Shown here in pieces: positions 1-8,442 of a stretch of 23,401 bases of DNA. Under the pieces are notes generated by a model. That model had not been told where the DNA came from and searched no databases. It saw nothing but the letters and a program-made list of their open reading frames with translations. Both the position numbers and the translations under genes were made by a program. How positions within the stretch are numbered: the stretch's first letter is position 1; each line of letters starts with the position of its first letter. This DNA is from a virus, in the IMG/VR virus record IMGVR_UViG_3300044949_000144, positions 1-23,401 of that record. The stretch is one strand, 5' to 3'.

Positions 1-555
1 TCGCAAGAAGCCGCGCAGTTCTACAACCAAGCGCAGCAACAAGCGATGCAGCAAGAGCTGGCGCGTCAGGCCGCGCAGAACCAAGCGCAATCGCAAGCCT
101 TTAATCAACTTATGGCGCAGCAAGACCAACGTAATGCCGCCATCGGGCAAGGCTTTGACATTGGCGCACAACGGGCTGCGTTCCAGAACGCCGCACAACA
201 ACAAGCGTTCCAACAAGGCATCGCGCAGCAGCAGTTTCGCAACACCGCTATCCAACAGGCTCTCGCACAACAAGCAGCGATTCGCTCCATGCCGATCAAC
301 GAGATCAGCGCATTGTTGTCAGGCGGTCAGGTTACTTTGCCGCAGTTCCAAGGCTACCAAGGCGTGTCGGTTGCACCTGCGCCGATATTCCAAGCCGGTC
401 AAGCGGCTGGCGATTACGCACAACGCAATTATCAAAACCAAGTTGCCGGGTACAACTCTCAAATGGGATTGCTCGGCAGTCTTGCCGGCGCGGCGGGAAC
501 CGCCTTCGGCGGCCCGCTCGGTGGCGCAATCGGCAAAGGATTATTCGGAGGCTAA
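1..555 (+). CDS. Gln-rich virion/ejection-type protein (5' partial)
   Basis: The frame is open from the first base, so the start lies upstream; 184 residues are visible. I count 42 Gln in 184 codons (29 CAA, 13 CAG), concentrated in the first 100 residues with Ala and Asn, giving a helical, low-complexity AQQQ-type stretch. A middle segment (NEISALLSGGQVTLPQFQGY, about residues 100-119) looks like a conserved folded part. The C-terminus is a Gly/Ala-rich hydrophobic tail (GSLAGAAGTAFGGPLGGAIG) of the kind seen in membrane-active phage proteins. It is followed 3 nt later by the next gene and sits upstream of two larger virion-type genes and the fibre, the position of internal virion/ejection proteins in short-tailed phages. 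The ejection role is inferred from position and composition only. Confidence 0.75.
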   Translation, partial: SQEAAQFYNQAQQQAMQQELARQAAQNQAQSQAFNQLMAQQDQRNAAIGQGFDIGAQRAAFQNAAQQQAFQQGIAQQQFRNTAIQQALAQQAAIRSMPINEISALLSGGQVTLPQFQGYQGVSVAPAPIFQAGQAAGDYAQRNYQNQVAGYNSQMGLLGSLAGAAGTAFGGPLGGAIGKGLFGG

Positions 556-558
556 CGC

Positions 559-933
559 ATGAACGGATTTCGTCCAGACCGCCGACCGCAACAGTTGGCA
601 CAAATGATGGCGATGCAGGAGCGCAATAGCTCCCTATCCGCTCCCGCAGGCCAGCGCGACATGGCAATGCGCCAAGTGCCGGGATTAGCCTACGGTCAGC
701 CGACACCAAACGCTGCGCCCGGCGTGCCTCCGCAGAACATGAACTTTAACGGCCCGATGACTAGCCCGCAGCCCGGTATCACCGGAACACCGGGCATGAT
801 GGGCGGCATGGGTCGCTCGCAAGGTATGTCGCCGCAGATCGGTGGACGCCCGATGCGCCCGCGTATGCCCTCTCCCGCCGGTATGACGACGCCGCAGGGA
901 GGTTCTTACAGAGGGGACTTTGAGAATGGCTAA
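559..933 (+). CDS. Disordered Met/Pro/Gly-rich phage protein
   Basis: This is a 124-residue protein with no recognisable fold. The N-terminus (RRPQQLAQMMAMQERNSS) may be a short helix; from about residue 40 the chain is rich in Pro, Gly, Met, Gln and Asn (PGMMGGMGRSQGM and similar) and should be disordered. It starts 3 nt after the previous stop with a GGAGG-like Shine-Dalgarno inside the end of that gene, and its end overlaps the next gene by 8 nt, so the three genes form one translational unit. Position suggests a minor virion or assembly protein. Function is unknown. Confidence 0.7.
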   Translation: MNGFRPDRRPQQLAQMMAMQERNSSLSAPAGQRDMAMRQVPGLAYGQPTPNAAPGVPPQNMNFNGPMTSPQPGITGTPGMMGGMGRSQGMSPQIGGRPMRPRMPSPAGMTTPQGGSYRGDFENG

Positions 934-2236
934 AACACGCTACGTCTCTACCTTTCGCGCCCCGAGCGAATATGAACGGCAGATGGAGGAAGCCCGTCGC
1001 CGTGCGATGTTGGCCGAAGCCCTCGCGCAACAGCAGTACGAGCCGATGGAAGGCAATGCAGCGCCGATCCCGAAGGCTGCGCCGCTGGTGAAGGCATTGC
1101 AGAGTTTTATGACTGCCCGTGCGGGTAGGCAGGCTGAAGAAGCCAAGGCCGCCGCAGAGAAGGCAGGTCGTACAGAAGCGGTGGATTACATCCGCTCGTT
1201 TGACCCCGAGCAACGCAACGTCAACATGGCCGAATTGGCTGCGATGGAAGCGCCGATGCCGATGGTGGAAGGCGGTCGCGTGTCGTATGCGCCGCCGAGC
1301 GCCGTAGCAGCGCCGAATCAGCGTTTGATGCCGGTGATGGGGGCAGACAATCAGCCCGACTTTAGCCAACCGATGCAAATGCAAGTTGGCGGCCCGCTCA
1401 CTATCGCGCAGAAGCGTGCGCGAGCGTTGGAAGGCTTGGAAAGCACTAACCCGATGGTGCAGCAGTTTGCCATGTCGCAGTACGAAGCGACTGCGCCCAA
1501 AACCGCCAACTTAAAGATAGGCGACATTGACCCGAGCAAGTTTACGCCTGCAAGCGTGGCTGCGGCTACCCGTGCGGGTGACATTAGTCAGTTAGTGCCG
1601 ATTGAAAAACCCGCCGAATCTATGGTGGGCAAACCGTCCCCGGCTGACTTCACGCCCGCCAGCATTGCCAAATTCGCAACATCAGGAAATTACGCTGATT
1701 TGGTTGCTGTTCCCAAGCCTGCGCCTGTCACTAACATTGACCTTGGCCCGAAAGACACCTTTAAGTTAGAAGCTGACTTGCGCGGCGAAGTCAAAGACAA
1801 GTTGAAAGATTACGAAGCGGTTAGAAGTTCGTATCAAAAGATTGAAAACGCACTTAAGACCGGCGCAGGTGACATTGCGGTGGTATATGCGTTTGCCAAG
1901 TTAAACGATCCTACCTCCGTCGTGCGTGAATCCGAGTTTGCTACGGTTGCCAAGTCAGGATCGCTCGGCCAACGCATTAAGAATCTTGTTGAGCAAGCGC
2001 AATCAGGCAAAATGAACCCAGAACTGCGTGAGAATTTGCGGCAACAAGCGCGGCAGATGTACTTGTCGCAGCAAGCAAATGCAGAAAGCATTGTGAATCA
2101 GTATCGGGATTTGGCTGGCACTTATAAGCTAGACCCGAACAAGGTATTGGCAGGCATCAACATCAATAACCTTGTAGCCAAGGAAGATGAAGATGTCATT
2201 GATTTGCCACCTCGCCCGCGTGGCCGTGGGAGATAA
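926..2236 (+). CDS. Putative internal virion/ejection-type protein
   Basis: This is a 436-residue protein. I chose ATG 926 because GAGGGG at 911-916 sits 9 nt upstream; an in-frame TTG at 920 would be only 3 nt from it. The N-terminal 80 residues are Glu/Arg/Gln/Ala-rich and helical (YERQMEEARRRAM), the middle (about 95-280) is Pro/Met/Ala-rich with a repeated S/DFTPAS motif, and the C-terminal 150 residues form a conserved-looking helical domain with the phrase AKLNDPTSVVRESEFATV, which I recall from many phage virion proteins in this gene position. No enzyme motif is visible. It is one of the larger proteins between (unseen) tail genes and the fibre, so a capsid-interior or DNA-ejection role is likely but not shown. 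Confidence 0.8.
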   Translation: MAKTRYVSTFRAPSEYERQMEEARRRAMLAEALAQQQYEPMEGNAAPIPKAAPLVKALQSFMTARAGRQAEEAKAAAEKAGRTEAVDYIRSFDPEQRNVNMAELAAMEAPMPMVEGGRVSYAPPSAVAAPNQRLMPVMGADNQPDFSQPMQMQVGGPLTIAQKRARALEGLESTNPMVQQFAMSQYEATAPKTANLKIGDIDPSKFTPASVAAATRAGDISQLVPIEKPAESMVGKPSPADFTPASIAKFATSGNYADLVAVPKPAPVTNIDLGPKDTFKLEADLRGEVKDKLKDYEAVRSSYQKIENALKTGAGDIAVVYAFAKLNDPTSVVRESEFATVAKSGSLGQRIKNLVEQAQSGKMNPELRENLRQQARQMYLSQQANAESIVNQYRDLAGTYKLDPNKVLAGININNLVAKEDEDVIDLPPRPRGRGR

Positions 2237-2238
2237 CG

Positions 2239-4107
2239 ATGCCAAAATATCGCGTTGAAGGCGAAGTTTACGAAGCCAATAGCCCAGAGGAAGCGTATGC
2301 CAAGCACGATTCTGCTATGGCAATGCGTCAGGGCGCACAAATGTCGCCTGTGGCTCAAGGTGCGTTGACTGCCGCGCAAGGCGCTACGTTTAACTTTGCT
2401 GACGAAATGGCGGGGCTTGTTAACCCGCGATACCGCGATGTAGTGCGTGGCGCTACGCAAGAATTTGCACAGCGCAACCCAATGGGCGCTGCTGGGCTTG
2501 AATTAGCAGGCGGTCTTGCTACTGCTCCGTTTACCGGCCCGCTGTCATTAGGTCGCGGCATTACGACAACCGGAAAAGTGTTGCGTACTGCGGGCGATCT
2601 AGCCGCACAAGGCGCATTGTCAGGCGCAGGGGCAGCCGATGAAGGCGACCGATTAACAGGCGCAGCGCAGGGCGCTGCATTGGGAACGGCCATTGGCGGT
2701 GGTGCAAACGTCGCAGGCCGTATGATCCGCAGCGGTATCATCAACCCCGCCATGTCGCGTTTGCCAGAGGGCGCTTTGGGCATGGTTCCCGAAACGGCTG
2801 GCGGCTATAACGTGCGCCCCGATTACGCCCGTGAGCGCCTCGCAGAATTGCTTGAGCGTGACGCACAGGCCCGAATTATGACGGGCGTGGAGCCGGGGCA
2901 AGAGGCTGTAATGAGCGCAGCCCGATTGCGTAAGCTCGGCCCAGAGGCTCCAATTGCCGCAGCGGGCGGTAACACGCTGGCCGAGATAGATATGCTTGCC
3001 AATCTGCCGGGTGCGGCGGGTCGTCAATTGACCATGCAACAACGTCGCGTTGCGGCGGGTCGTGGCGGGGCTATCACTGAAACGGCAGAGCGTGCTACAG
3101 GCGTCACGCGATCCGCAGAGGATGAACTGACTGATCTTGCCAAGCGTCAGGCAGATGCGGCAGGGCCGTTGTACGACAAATTGCGAAGCGCCACGTTCCC
3201 AGTTGATGAGGAATTGCAAAGCATCCTTGGTCGCGCACGACTTGACCTTGGTGCGGCACAGCGCACGGCCACCCGACGCGGTGAGCCACAAGTTTCGCTT
3301 CGGCAGTTAAAGCAAGGCGATCAGTTGCCGTTTGCCGCTGCCGACCAACTCAAGCGCAGCCTGTGGGATAAAGCGCAAGCCGCTCGCCGCAAAGGCTCAA
3401 ACAATGAGGCTGCCGACCTTGACCGCCTACGTTTAGATTTGGTCAAGAAACTAGATTCGTTGTCACCCGACTACGCTAAAGCCCGCGAAACATTTGCAGG
3501 ATTTGCCGAATTAGAAACAGCGGTGGATTTAGGACGCACGGCGCTGTCGGAAACGGCAGAGTCATTGTCCAAGTTAACCAAGGAAATGACGCCATCCGAA
3601 TTGGAAGCGTTCCGCGTTGGCGCGGTGGATTCGCTGCGACAGGTCGCGGGTTCGCAGTCAGGGCAAACGCGCTTGCTAAATATGTACAAGGAGCCAGAGC
3701 TTAAGGGCAAACTCCGAGCCATATTCGGCAACGATTTCCGTGAATTCCAGCGCATGATTTTGGCGCAGGAAGAACTAAAGAAATTGGAGCGTGTAGGCGG
3801 CGGCTCGCAGACGTTTAAGCGTTTAGCGCAAGCGCAAGACCAGAAAGATGCGTTTGATTTTGTGCAAGCGTCACAAGCAGCGACCAACCCCGTTGGCGCT
3901 TTGCAGATGTTGCAACAGAAAGCCACGCAATACGGTATGCCAGAACAGCAACGCAACAAGTTAGCGCAACTGCTAATGCTGCGCGACCAACCGGCGCAAG
4001 ATGAACTGCGGAATATGCAGGAATATATGCGTCGCCGCGCTATGGGTCAGGCATTGGGTCGGCAAACGTCGGGTCGTATCGGCGCGTTTGGCGCAGGCCA
4101 AGAATAG
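2239..4107 (+). CDS. Large helical virion protein, ejection-type
   Basis: This is a 622-residue protein starting 2 nt after the previous stop, with GGGAG upstream of ATG 2239. The N-terminus (YRVEGEVYEANSPEEAYAKH) is a small beta-type motif I recall from large phage structural proteins. Residues about 80-165 are Gly/Ala-rich and moderately hydrophobic (GAAGLELAGGLATAPF, GAAQGAALGTAIGGGANVAG), suggesting a membrane-interacting segment. The rest is mostly helical, charged and Gln-rich, with coiled-coil potential around 290-460 and 490-570. It lacks a recognisable lysozyme or transglycosylase active site. Its place just before the fibre gene matches the large ejection proteins of podoviruses. 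The stop TAG (4105-4107) abuts the stop of the convergent HNH gene with no gap. Confidence 0.82.
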   Translation: MPKYRVEGEVYEANSPEEAYAKHDSAMAMRQGAQMSPVAQGALTAAQGATFNFADEMAGLVNPRYRDVVRGATQEFAQRNPMGAAGLELAGGLATAPFTGPLSLGRGITTTGKVLRTAGDLAAQGALSGAGAADEGDRLTGAAQGAALGTAIGGGANVAGRMIRSGIINPAMSRLPEGALGMVPETAGGYNVRPDYARERLAELLERDAQARIMTGVEPGQEAVMSAARLRKLGPEAPIAAAGGNTLAEIDMLANLPGAAGRQLTMQQRRVAAGRGGAITETAERATGVTRSAEDELTDLAKRQADAAGPLYDKLRSATFPVDEELQSILGRARLDLGAAQRTATRRGEPQVSLRQLKQGDQLPFAAADQLKRSLWDKAQAARRKGSNNEAADLDRLRLDLVKKLDSLSPDYAKARETFAGFAELETAVDLGRTALSETAESLSKLTKEMTPSELEAFRVGAVDSLRQVAGSQSGQTRLLNMYKEPELKGKLRAIFGNDFREFQRMILAQEELKKLERVGGGSQTFKRLAQAQDQKDAFDFVQASQAATNPVGALQMLQQKATQYGMPEQQRNKLAQLLMLRDQPAQDELRNMQEYMRRRAMGQALGRQTSGRIGAFGAGQE

Positions 4108-4668
4108 TTACCTCCTATGCTGCCCCGCTTTAATACGCCAAATATGCGAGTAATCAACCCCATATCGCTTTGCGAGAACGGGTTTTGGTTCGTCGCTGGC
4201 GCGGATCGCGGCAACATCTGCATCGGAAAGTTTACCGTTCCAATGTTTCAAGCCGTAATTGTGTCGTCGCTTTTTCGCGGTGTCGGCATTGTTTTCGGCT
4301 TTAGTGCCAATGCGAAGGTGTGCCGGGTTGACGCAAGGCGGGTTGTCGCAAACGTGCATAATCACTTTATCATCGGGAATAGTCCCAACGTAAAATTCAT
4401 ACGAGTACCGATGAGCGCGAACAGGTTTTTCACCGGGAAGCAAAAAGATGCCGTAACCGTATTGGTTGCGAGTGCCTTTCCATTCCCAGCAGCCGTCTGT
4501 TTTGTCAAAGCGGCTTTCAAAAACATCATTCGGGCCAAGAATTGCATATTCCGCAAGGCGATTAGCTTTTCTTGCTCGCGTGTAGCAGCGTCGGCACAAT
4601 TTTCGCGCTACAACTTTTGGGGCATTACATTCAACGCAGCTGAATTGAACAACGGGTTGGTAAGTCAT
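4108..4668 (-). CDS. Free-standing HNH homing-type endonuclease
   Basis: This 186-residue protein is on the opposite strand to its neighbours. The start at 4668 is set by a perfect AGGAGG (complement of 4675-4680) 6 nt upstream; a longer in-frame start at 4854 would run into the fibre gene. It has three parts: an N-terminal zinc ribbon (CVEC 11-14, CRRC 25-28); an HNH_3-type nuclease domain with CWEWKG (60-65), HR (86-87) and HVCDNPPCVNPAHLRIGT (105-122), where H105, N114 and H117 fit the metal/catalytic ββα core; and a C-terminal helix-turn-helix (AKRYGVDYSHIWRIKAG, 166-182) for DNA recognition. Such enzymes cut phage lacking the gene and spread by repair. It lies exactly between two structural genes and is flanked by TACCTCCT repeats, suggesting insertion of a cassette. 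Confidence 0.92.
   Translation of the reverse strand: MTYQPVVQFSCVECNAPKVVARKLCRRCYTRARKANRLAEYAILGPNDVFESRFDKTDGCWEWKGTRNQYGYGIFLLPGEKPVRAHRYSYEFYVGTIPDDKVIMHVCDNPPCVNPAHLRIGTKAENNADTAKKRRHNYGLKHWNGKLSDADVAAIRASDEPKPVLAKRYGVDYSHIWRIKAGQHRR
4109..4116. repeat. Left copy of direct repeat flanking HNH gene
   Basis: TACCTCCT followed by (A)TG at 4117-4119. An identical octamer lies at 4673-4680, followed by (G)TG. The left copy overlaps the last codons of the HNH gene (reading Arg-Arg-stop on the minus strand) directly after the stop of the upstream virion gene. The spacing between copies is 564 nt, essentially the HNH gene. Confidence 0.6.
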
Positions 4669-4672
4669 TTGA

Positions 4673-4680
4673 TACCTCCT
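4673..4680. repeat. Right copy of direct repeat; also HNH Shine-Dalgarno
   Basis: TACCTCCT, identical to 4109-4116. On the minus strand it reads AGGAGGTA and is the Shine-Dalgarno of the HNH gene, so the match may partly reflect selection for ribosome binding rather than an insertion footprint. Confidence 0.6.
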
Positions 4681-4717
4681 GTGCGTCAATTCTATGCCAT
4701 TACCGAGGTATAGGTAA

Positions 4718-7700
4718 ATGTCTTTCAATGGTTCTGGGACGTTCGTCATCAACTCAACGGGGCAACCCGTTGTTGCCAACACCGTCATTTCGGCGACGGT
4801 TTTTAACGCCCTGACGGCAGACCTTGCCTCGGGCTTAACGAACTGCATCACCAAAGATGGTCAGTCCACGCCCACGGCCAACATCCCGATGGGCAGCAAC
4901 AAGATCACCGGCCTTGCCAACGGTACGCTGATCGGGGACGCCGCCAACCTCGGGCAAGTGCAGTCCACCGTCGCCAAGCTCATTTCTATCACCGGCACCG
5001 ATACCGTTCTTGGCACGATGTCGCCCACCCTGACCGCTTACGCTGCGGGTCAGTTGTTCTATTTCATCGCCTCGGGCGCGAACACGGGCGCTGTCACGCT
5101 CAACATTGACGGCTTGGGCGCAAAGGCCATCACCCGAGACGGCAGCACGGCGCTGGCCGCTGGCGACATCAATTCGGGCGAGATTGTCGTTGTGATTTAC
5201 GACGGCACCCGCTTCCAAATGATCAATGCCGCCAATTCGTTTGGTAACACGACGATCAACGGCACTTTGGCGGTCACGGGCAACACCGGGCTGCAAGCCA
5301 ATGTGTCTGTCACCTCGGCGCTGTCGGTCGGCGGCACTTTTGCCGTCACGGGCGCTGCAACGCTCGGTAGCACCCTCGCGGTTACGGGCAAGTCAGACCT
5401 GCCCACCGTCTCTACCGCCTCCGCAAACGCGGCTGTGGCGGTTATAACGGACTTGAGCGCAGCCGGTGCGTCCATCACCTCGGCCAACGTCGGCACAGCG
5501 GTTGTCACCACGGGTACTGTCACCAATTTGACGGCAACGAGCGCCTCTGTCGCCTCCGTCAACGCGGGTGTCGCTTTGTTGACGACCGCCACCGTCACGA
5601 ATCTGACGGCAACCGGCGCATCTATCGCCTCGGCTAATCTTGGCAATGCCGTTATCTCGGCGCTGACCCTGACGGGCGTATCGGTTGCCTCGGCTAATGT
5701 GGGCGTGGCGAATATCACCGACCTTCGCGCTGTCGGCGCATCGGTTACGTCGGCCAACCTTGGAACGGCTGTTGTCACCAACGGCACCGTCACCAATCTG
5801 ACCGCCACTAGCGCCTCGGTTGCCTCGGTCAACGCTGCGGTGGCTCTCGTCACGACGGGAACGGTCACGAACCTGACCAGTACCGCCGCCTCGGTAGCCT
5901 CTGCGAACGTCGGCACGGCTGTCATTACAACGCTGACCGCCACGGGTGCGTCTATCGCCTCGGCCAATGCGGGTAACGTACAGGCCACCATCGCCTCGGT
6001 CGGCTCGGCTAACCTTGGCACGGCGGTCATCACGACCGGAACGCTGACGAACCTTACGGCCACCTCGGCATCGGTCGCATCAGTCAACGCTGGTGTGGCA
6101 CTTGTCACCACAGGCACGGTCACGAACCTGACGAGTACGGCAGCCTCTATTGCCTCGGCCAACATCGGCGTGGCAGCTATCGGCTCGTTGTCGTTTACTG
6201 GCGCGTCTATCGCCTCGCTGAACGCGGGTGTTGCCAATATCACCGATTTGCGTGTGGCGGGTGCTTCTGTCACCTCTGCTAACGTCGGCACGGCTGTGGT
6301 GACAGGGCTGACCGTTACCAACGCCTCTGTGGCATCTCTGAACGCGGGTACGGCCACGATCACCACCGGCAACCTCACGTTCTCCAGCACCGCCCAGCGC
6401 ATCACGGGCGACTTTAGCAATGCGACGCCTTCTAATCGCGTGATGTTTCAGACCAGTACCGCGAATTCAAACACTCAAGTTGAACTTATCCCTAACGGGA
6501 CTGCTGTTACGTCTGGTGTAAACCTGTCTAACAACGCAGACCCAAACAATGCGTCTGTGTTTTTTGTTGGAACTGTTGGTACAACCGACCATCGGTTATC
6601 AGGCAACAGTCGCGGCACCGGCACGCTCCTCCCGATGACCTTCTACACCGGAGGCAGCGAGAGGGTCAGGGTAACTACGGTGGGAGATGTCGGTATCGGC
6701 ACGGCTTCGCCGGGTTCACGTTTAGAGGTTTCATCTTCTTCCAACCAAGCGGCATTGTTCAAAACATCTGCTACGGGTTCGTATGGTGCTGTTCAGATTT
6801 TCAACACCAACACCAACGGCGAAGCAAGCATTGGGTTTAGAGACAACTCGGATTCAGACTCTACAAGTTGGGTAATAGGCAAATCCGTTGGCGCAACTGA
6901 CGCTTTCGGCTTTTTCTACGGCTCTACCCGCATGGTCATTGACTCCTCCGGCAACGTCGGGATCGGCGGGACGGCGCGTGCAGATACAAAACTAGACATC
7001 AAGGGAACGCTTCCTAGCGCAAGCGGCGGTTATTCCTACGGAGTAATGAGCGAAGGAACAATCCCAAGTGCAAGTACGCTTGAGGGAAATGGTTTTCTTT
7101 CATTCCCGAGCACTCAAGCCGCCTCGTTTACCCTGCTCAATTTAATTCATTACAACACGCTGCAAGGTACGTTTGGTGCTGGCTCAACAGTAACAAATCA
7201 GTACGGATTCCACGCAGCATCCTCCCTCACCGGAGCCACCAACAACTACGGCTTCTACAGCAACATCGCCTCTGGCTCTAACCGCTGGAACTTCTATGCA
7301 GCGGGGACGGCGGCGAATCATTTTGCTGGTGATGTTCGCGTAGGAAAAACAAACGATGCTGATAGTGGCAACGGGGTAAGAATATTATCTTCCGGCCTTA
7401 TTCAAGCAACACGCGATCAAGCAGACCCACTTTCAGTAAATAGAACGACCAATGACGGCACTTTGGTAAGTCTGCGTCAAGATGGGACTGAAGAAGGCAC
7501 GATTTCCGTCTCTGGCAACACCGTTTCATATAACGCTTTCGCGGGTTCTCACTGGTCGCAACTACAAGACGGCAGTAAGCCCGACATTCTGCGCGGGACG
7601 GTGATGGAGTCAATCAACGAACTTTGCGAGTGGCCGAACGAAAAAAACGAACGACTTCCAAAGGCCAAGATCAGCGACACCGTTGGCAGCAAAAAGGTTT

Positions 7701-7966
7701 ACGGCGTGTTTATGGCGTGGGATAACGACTGGACTGCGACAAACGATATGTATGTCACGGCGGTCGGTGCATTTGTGTGCCGCGTGAATAGCAGCGTTAC
7801 GGTGCAAGAAGGTGACTTATTGGAATCCAACGGCGACGGCACGGCGCGTGTGCAGGCTGACGACATTATTCGCAGCAGCACCATCGGTAAAGTCACAAGC
7901 ACGGTCAAAACGCATCAGTACGCTGATGGTTCGTACTGCGTTCCGACCGTTCTGTATTGCGGTTAA
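4718..7966 (+). CDS. Tail fibre/spike protein with repetitive shaft
   Basis: This 1082-residue receptor-binding fibre starts at ATG 4718 after GAGGTATAGGTAA. Residues 1-170 form the virion-proximal part, with PMGSNKITGLANGT (57-70) and a beta-rich segment common in phage fibre N-termini. Residues about 243-552 are some 14 imperfect 20- or 25-residue repeats with the core A-S-[IV]-x-S-x-N-x-G, probably a trimeric beta-helical shaft. Two VGIGT/VGIGG motifs (about 657 and 746), typical of fibre shafts, follow. The last 140 residues (from about GSHWSQLQDG) contain VYGVFMAWDND, QEGDLLESNGDGTARVQ and RSSTIGKVTS, resembling C-terminal intramolecular-chaperone/peptidase G2-type domains that trimerise fibres and may be cleaved; that assignment is by resemblance. 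GC content falls after about 6430, so the distal part may be exchanged between phages. Confidence 0.92.
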   Translation: MSFNGSGTFVINSTGQPVVANTVISATVFNALTADLASGLTNCITKDGQSTPTANIPMGSNKITGLANGTLIGDAANLGQVQSTVAKLISITGTDTVLGTMSPTLTAYAAGQLFYFIASGANTGAVTLNIDGLGAKAITRDGSTALAAGDINSGEIVVVIYDGTRFQMINAANSFGNTTINGTLAVTGNTGLQANVSVTSALSVGGTFAVTGAATLGSTLAVTGKSDLPTVSTASANAAVAVITDLSAAGASITSANVGTAVVTTGTVTNLTATSASVASVNAGVALLTTATVTNLTATGASIASANLGNAVISALTLTGVSVASANVGVANITDLRAVGASVTSANLGTAVVTNGTVTNLTATSASVASVNAAVALVTTGTVTNLTSTAASVASANVGTAVITTLTATGASIASANAGNVQATIASVGSANLGTAVITTGTLTNLTATSASVASVNAGVALVTTGTVTNLTSTAASIASANIGVAAIGSLSFTGASIASLNAGVANITDLRVAGASVTSANVGTAVVTGLTVTNASVASLNAGTATITTGNLTFSSTAQRITGDFSNATPSNRVMFQTSTANSNTQVELIPNGTAVTSGVNLSNNADPNNASVFFVGTVGTTDHRLSGNSRGTGTLLPMTFYTGGSERVRVTTVGDVGIGTASPGSRLEVSSSSNQAALFKTSATGSYGAVQIFNTNTNGEASIGFRDNSDSDSTSWVIGKSVGATDAFGFFYGSTRMVIDSSGNVGIGGTARADTKLDIKGTLPSASGGYSYGVMSEGTIPSASTLEGNGFLSFPSTQAASFTLLNLIHYNTLQGTFGAGSTVTNQYGFHAASSLTGATNNYGFYSNIASGSNRWNFYAAGTAANHFAGDVRVGKTNDADSGNGVRILSSGLIQATRDQADPLSVNRTTNDGTLVSLRQDGTEEGTISVSGNTVSYNAFAGSHWSQLQDGSKPDILRGTVMESINELCEWPNEKNERLPKAKISDTVGSKKVYGVFMAWDNDWTATNDMYVTAVGAFVCRVNSSVTVQEGDLLESNGDGTARVQADDIIRSSTIGKVTSTVKTHQYADGSYCVPTVLYCG
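5444..6373 (+). repeat. Fibre shaft repeat array (about 14 units)
   Basis: These are tandem, imperfect 60- or 75-nt units inside the fibre gene encoding repeats such as TNLTATSASVASVNAGVALV and ITDLRAVGASVTSANLG. Short units (20 residues) and long units (25 residues, adding TTGTV) are interspersed, and one unit is degenerate (QATIASVGSANLG). The conserved core is A-S-[IV]-x-S-x-N-x-G. Unit number could change by recombination. Confidence 0.85.
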
Positions 7967-7978
7967 TAGGAGGTTCAA

Positions 7979-8293
7979 ATGGCTACTTGGAAAATTGAAA
8001 GCATGATCGTCAAGCCGCAAGACGGCTCGCACACCGACGTTGTGGTGACTGCGGCATGGCGTTGCTCGGCCAGCGATGGCGACAAAACGGCATCCAACTA
8101 CGGCAGCATGGGCTTTGCCTCACCGGGCAATGACTTCGTGGCGTATCCCGATTTGACCGAAGCCGATGTGCTGGGCTGGGTGTGGGCGAACGGTGTGGAT
8201 AAGGCCGAGGTAGAGGCTAACGTAGCGCGTGAGTTGGATATGCTCGTTAACCCGCCGACCGTCGCCAAGCCGCTGCCGTGGAACGCAGAATGA
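7979..8293 (+). CDS. Small conserved phage protein, DUF7936-like
   Basis: This 104-residue protein follows the fibre after AGGAGG (7968-7973) 5 nt from ATG 7979. The sequence MATWKIESM...DVVVTAAWRCSAS, YPDLTEADVLGWVWA and the final KPLPWN match a family of small phage proteins I recall as DUF7936, usually found just after fibre genes. It is mixed alpha/beta with no catalytic motif. Position suggests a fibre-associated, assembly or minor virion role. It overlaps the next gene by 4 nt (ATGA), so translation is coupled. Confidence 0.8.
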   Translation: MATWKIESMIVKPQDGSHTDVVVTAAWRCSASDGDKTASNYGSMGFASPGNDFVAYPDLTEADVLGWVWANGVDKAEVEANVARELDMLVNPPTVAKPLPWNAE

Positions 8294-8442
8294 TTAAGTT
8301 GGAACTATCCGTTGAGGAAGTAAACGCCATCCTGCAAGTGCTGGGCGACCTGCCGACCAAGGTAGGCGCTTGGCCGCTAATGCTAAAGATTAAGGAACAG
8401 GCCGAGCCGCAAGTGCCGAAGGTAGAGGAAACGAAGCAATGA
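8290..8442 (+). CDS. Short conserved phage protein (50 aa)
   Basis: This 50-residue protein is bracketed by ATGA overlaps at both ends, which strongly supports it despite its size. The N-terminal half (KLELSVEEVNAILQVLGDLP) predicts a helix followed by a loop (TKVGAWPLMLKIKEQ) and an acidic/basic tail. I recognise the VEEVNAILQVLGDLP pattern as recurrent in short phage ORFs near fibre and lysis genes; no function is known. Confidence 0.75.
   Translation: MIKLELSVEEVNAILQVLGDLPTKVGAWPLMLKIKEQAEPQVPKVEETKQ

Noticed and set aside
920-925. TTG 920 as start of the 436-residue virion protein
   Set aside because: ATG 926 has better spacing (9 nt) from GAGGGG; TTG would be only 3 nt away.
2653-3291. 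212-codon minus-strand frame inside the large virion gene
   Set aside because: No ribosome site or domain, Cys/Arg-rich shadow of a GC-rich gene.
4117-4713. 198-codon plus-strand frame opposite the HNH gene
   Set aside because: The minus-strand frame has zinc, HNH and HTH motifs and a perfect Shine-Dalgarno; this is its shadow.
4669-4854. N-terminal extension of the HNH protein to 4854
   Set aside because: It would overlap the fibre start by 137 nt and lacks a ribosome site; ATG 4668 has AGGAGG at ideal distance.
5197-6420. 407-codon open frame antisense to the fibre gene
   Set aside because: It mirrors the repetitive Thr/Val/Ala-rich shaft, has no ribosome site and only echoes repeat composition; the plus strand has a full fibre protein.
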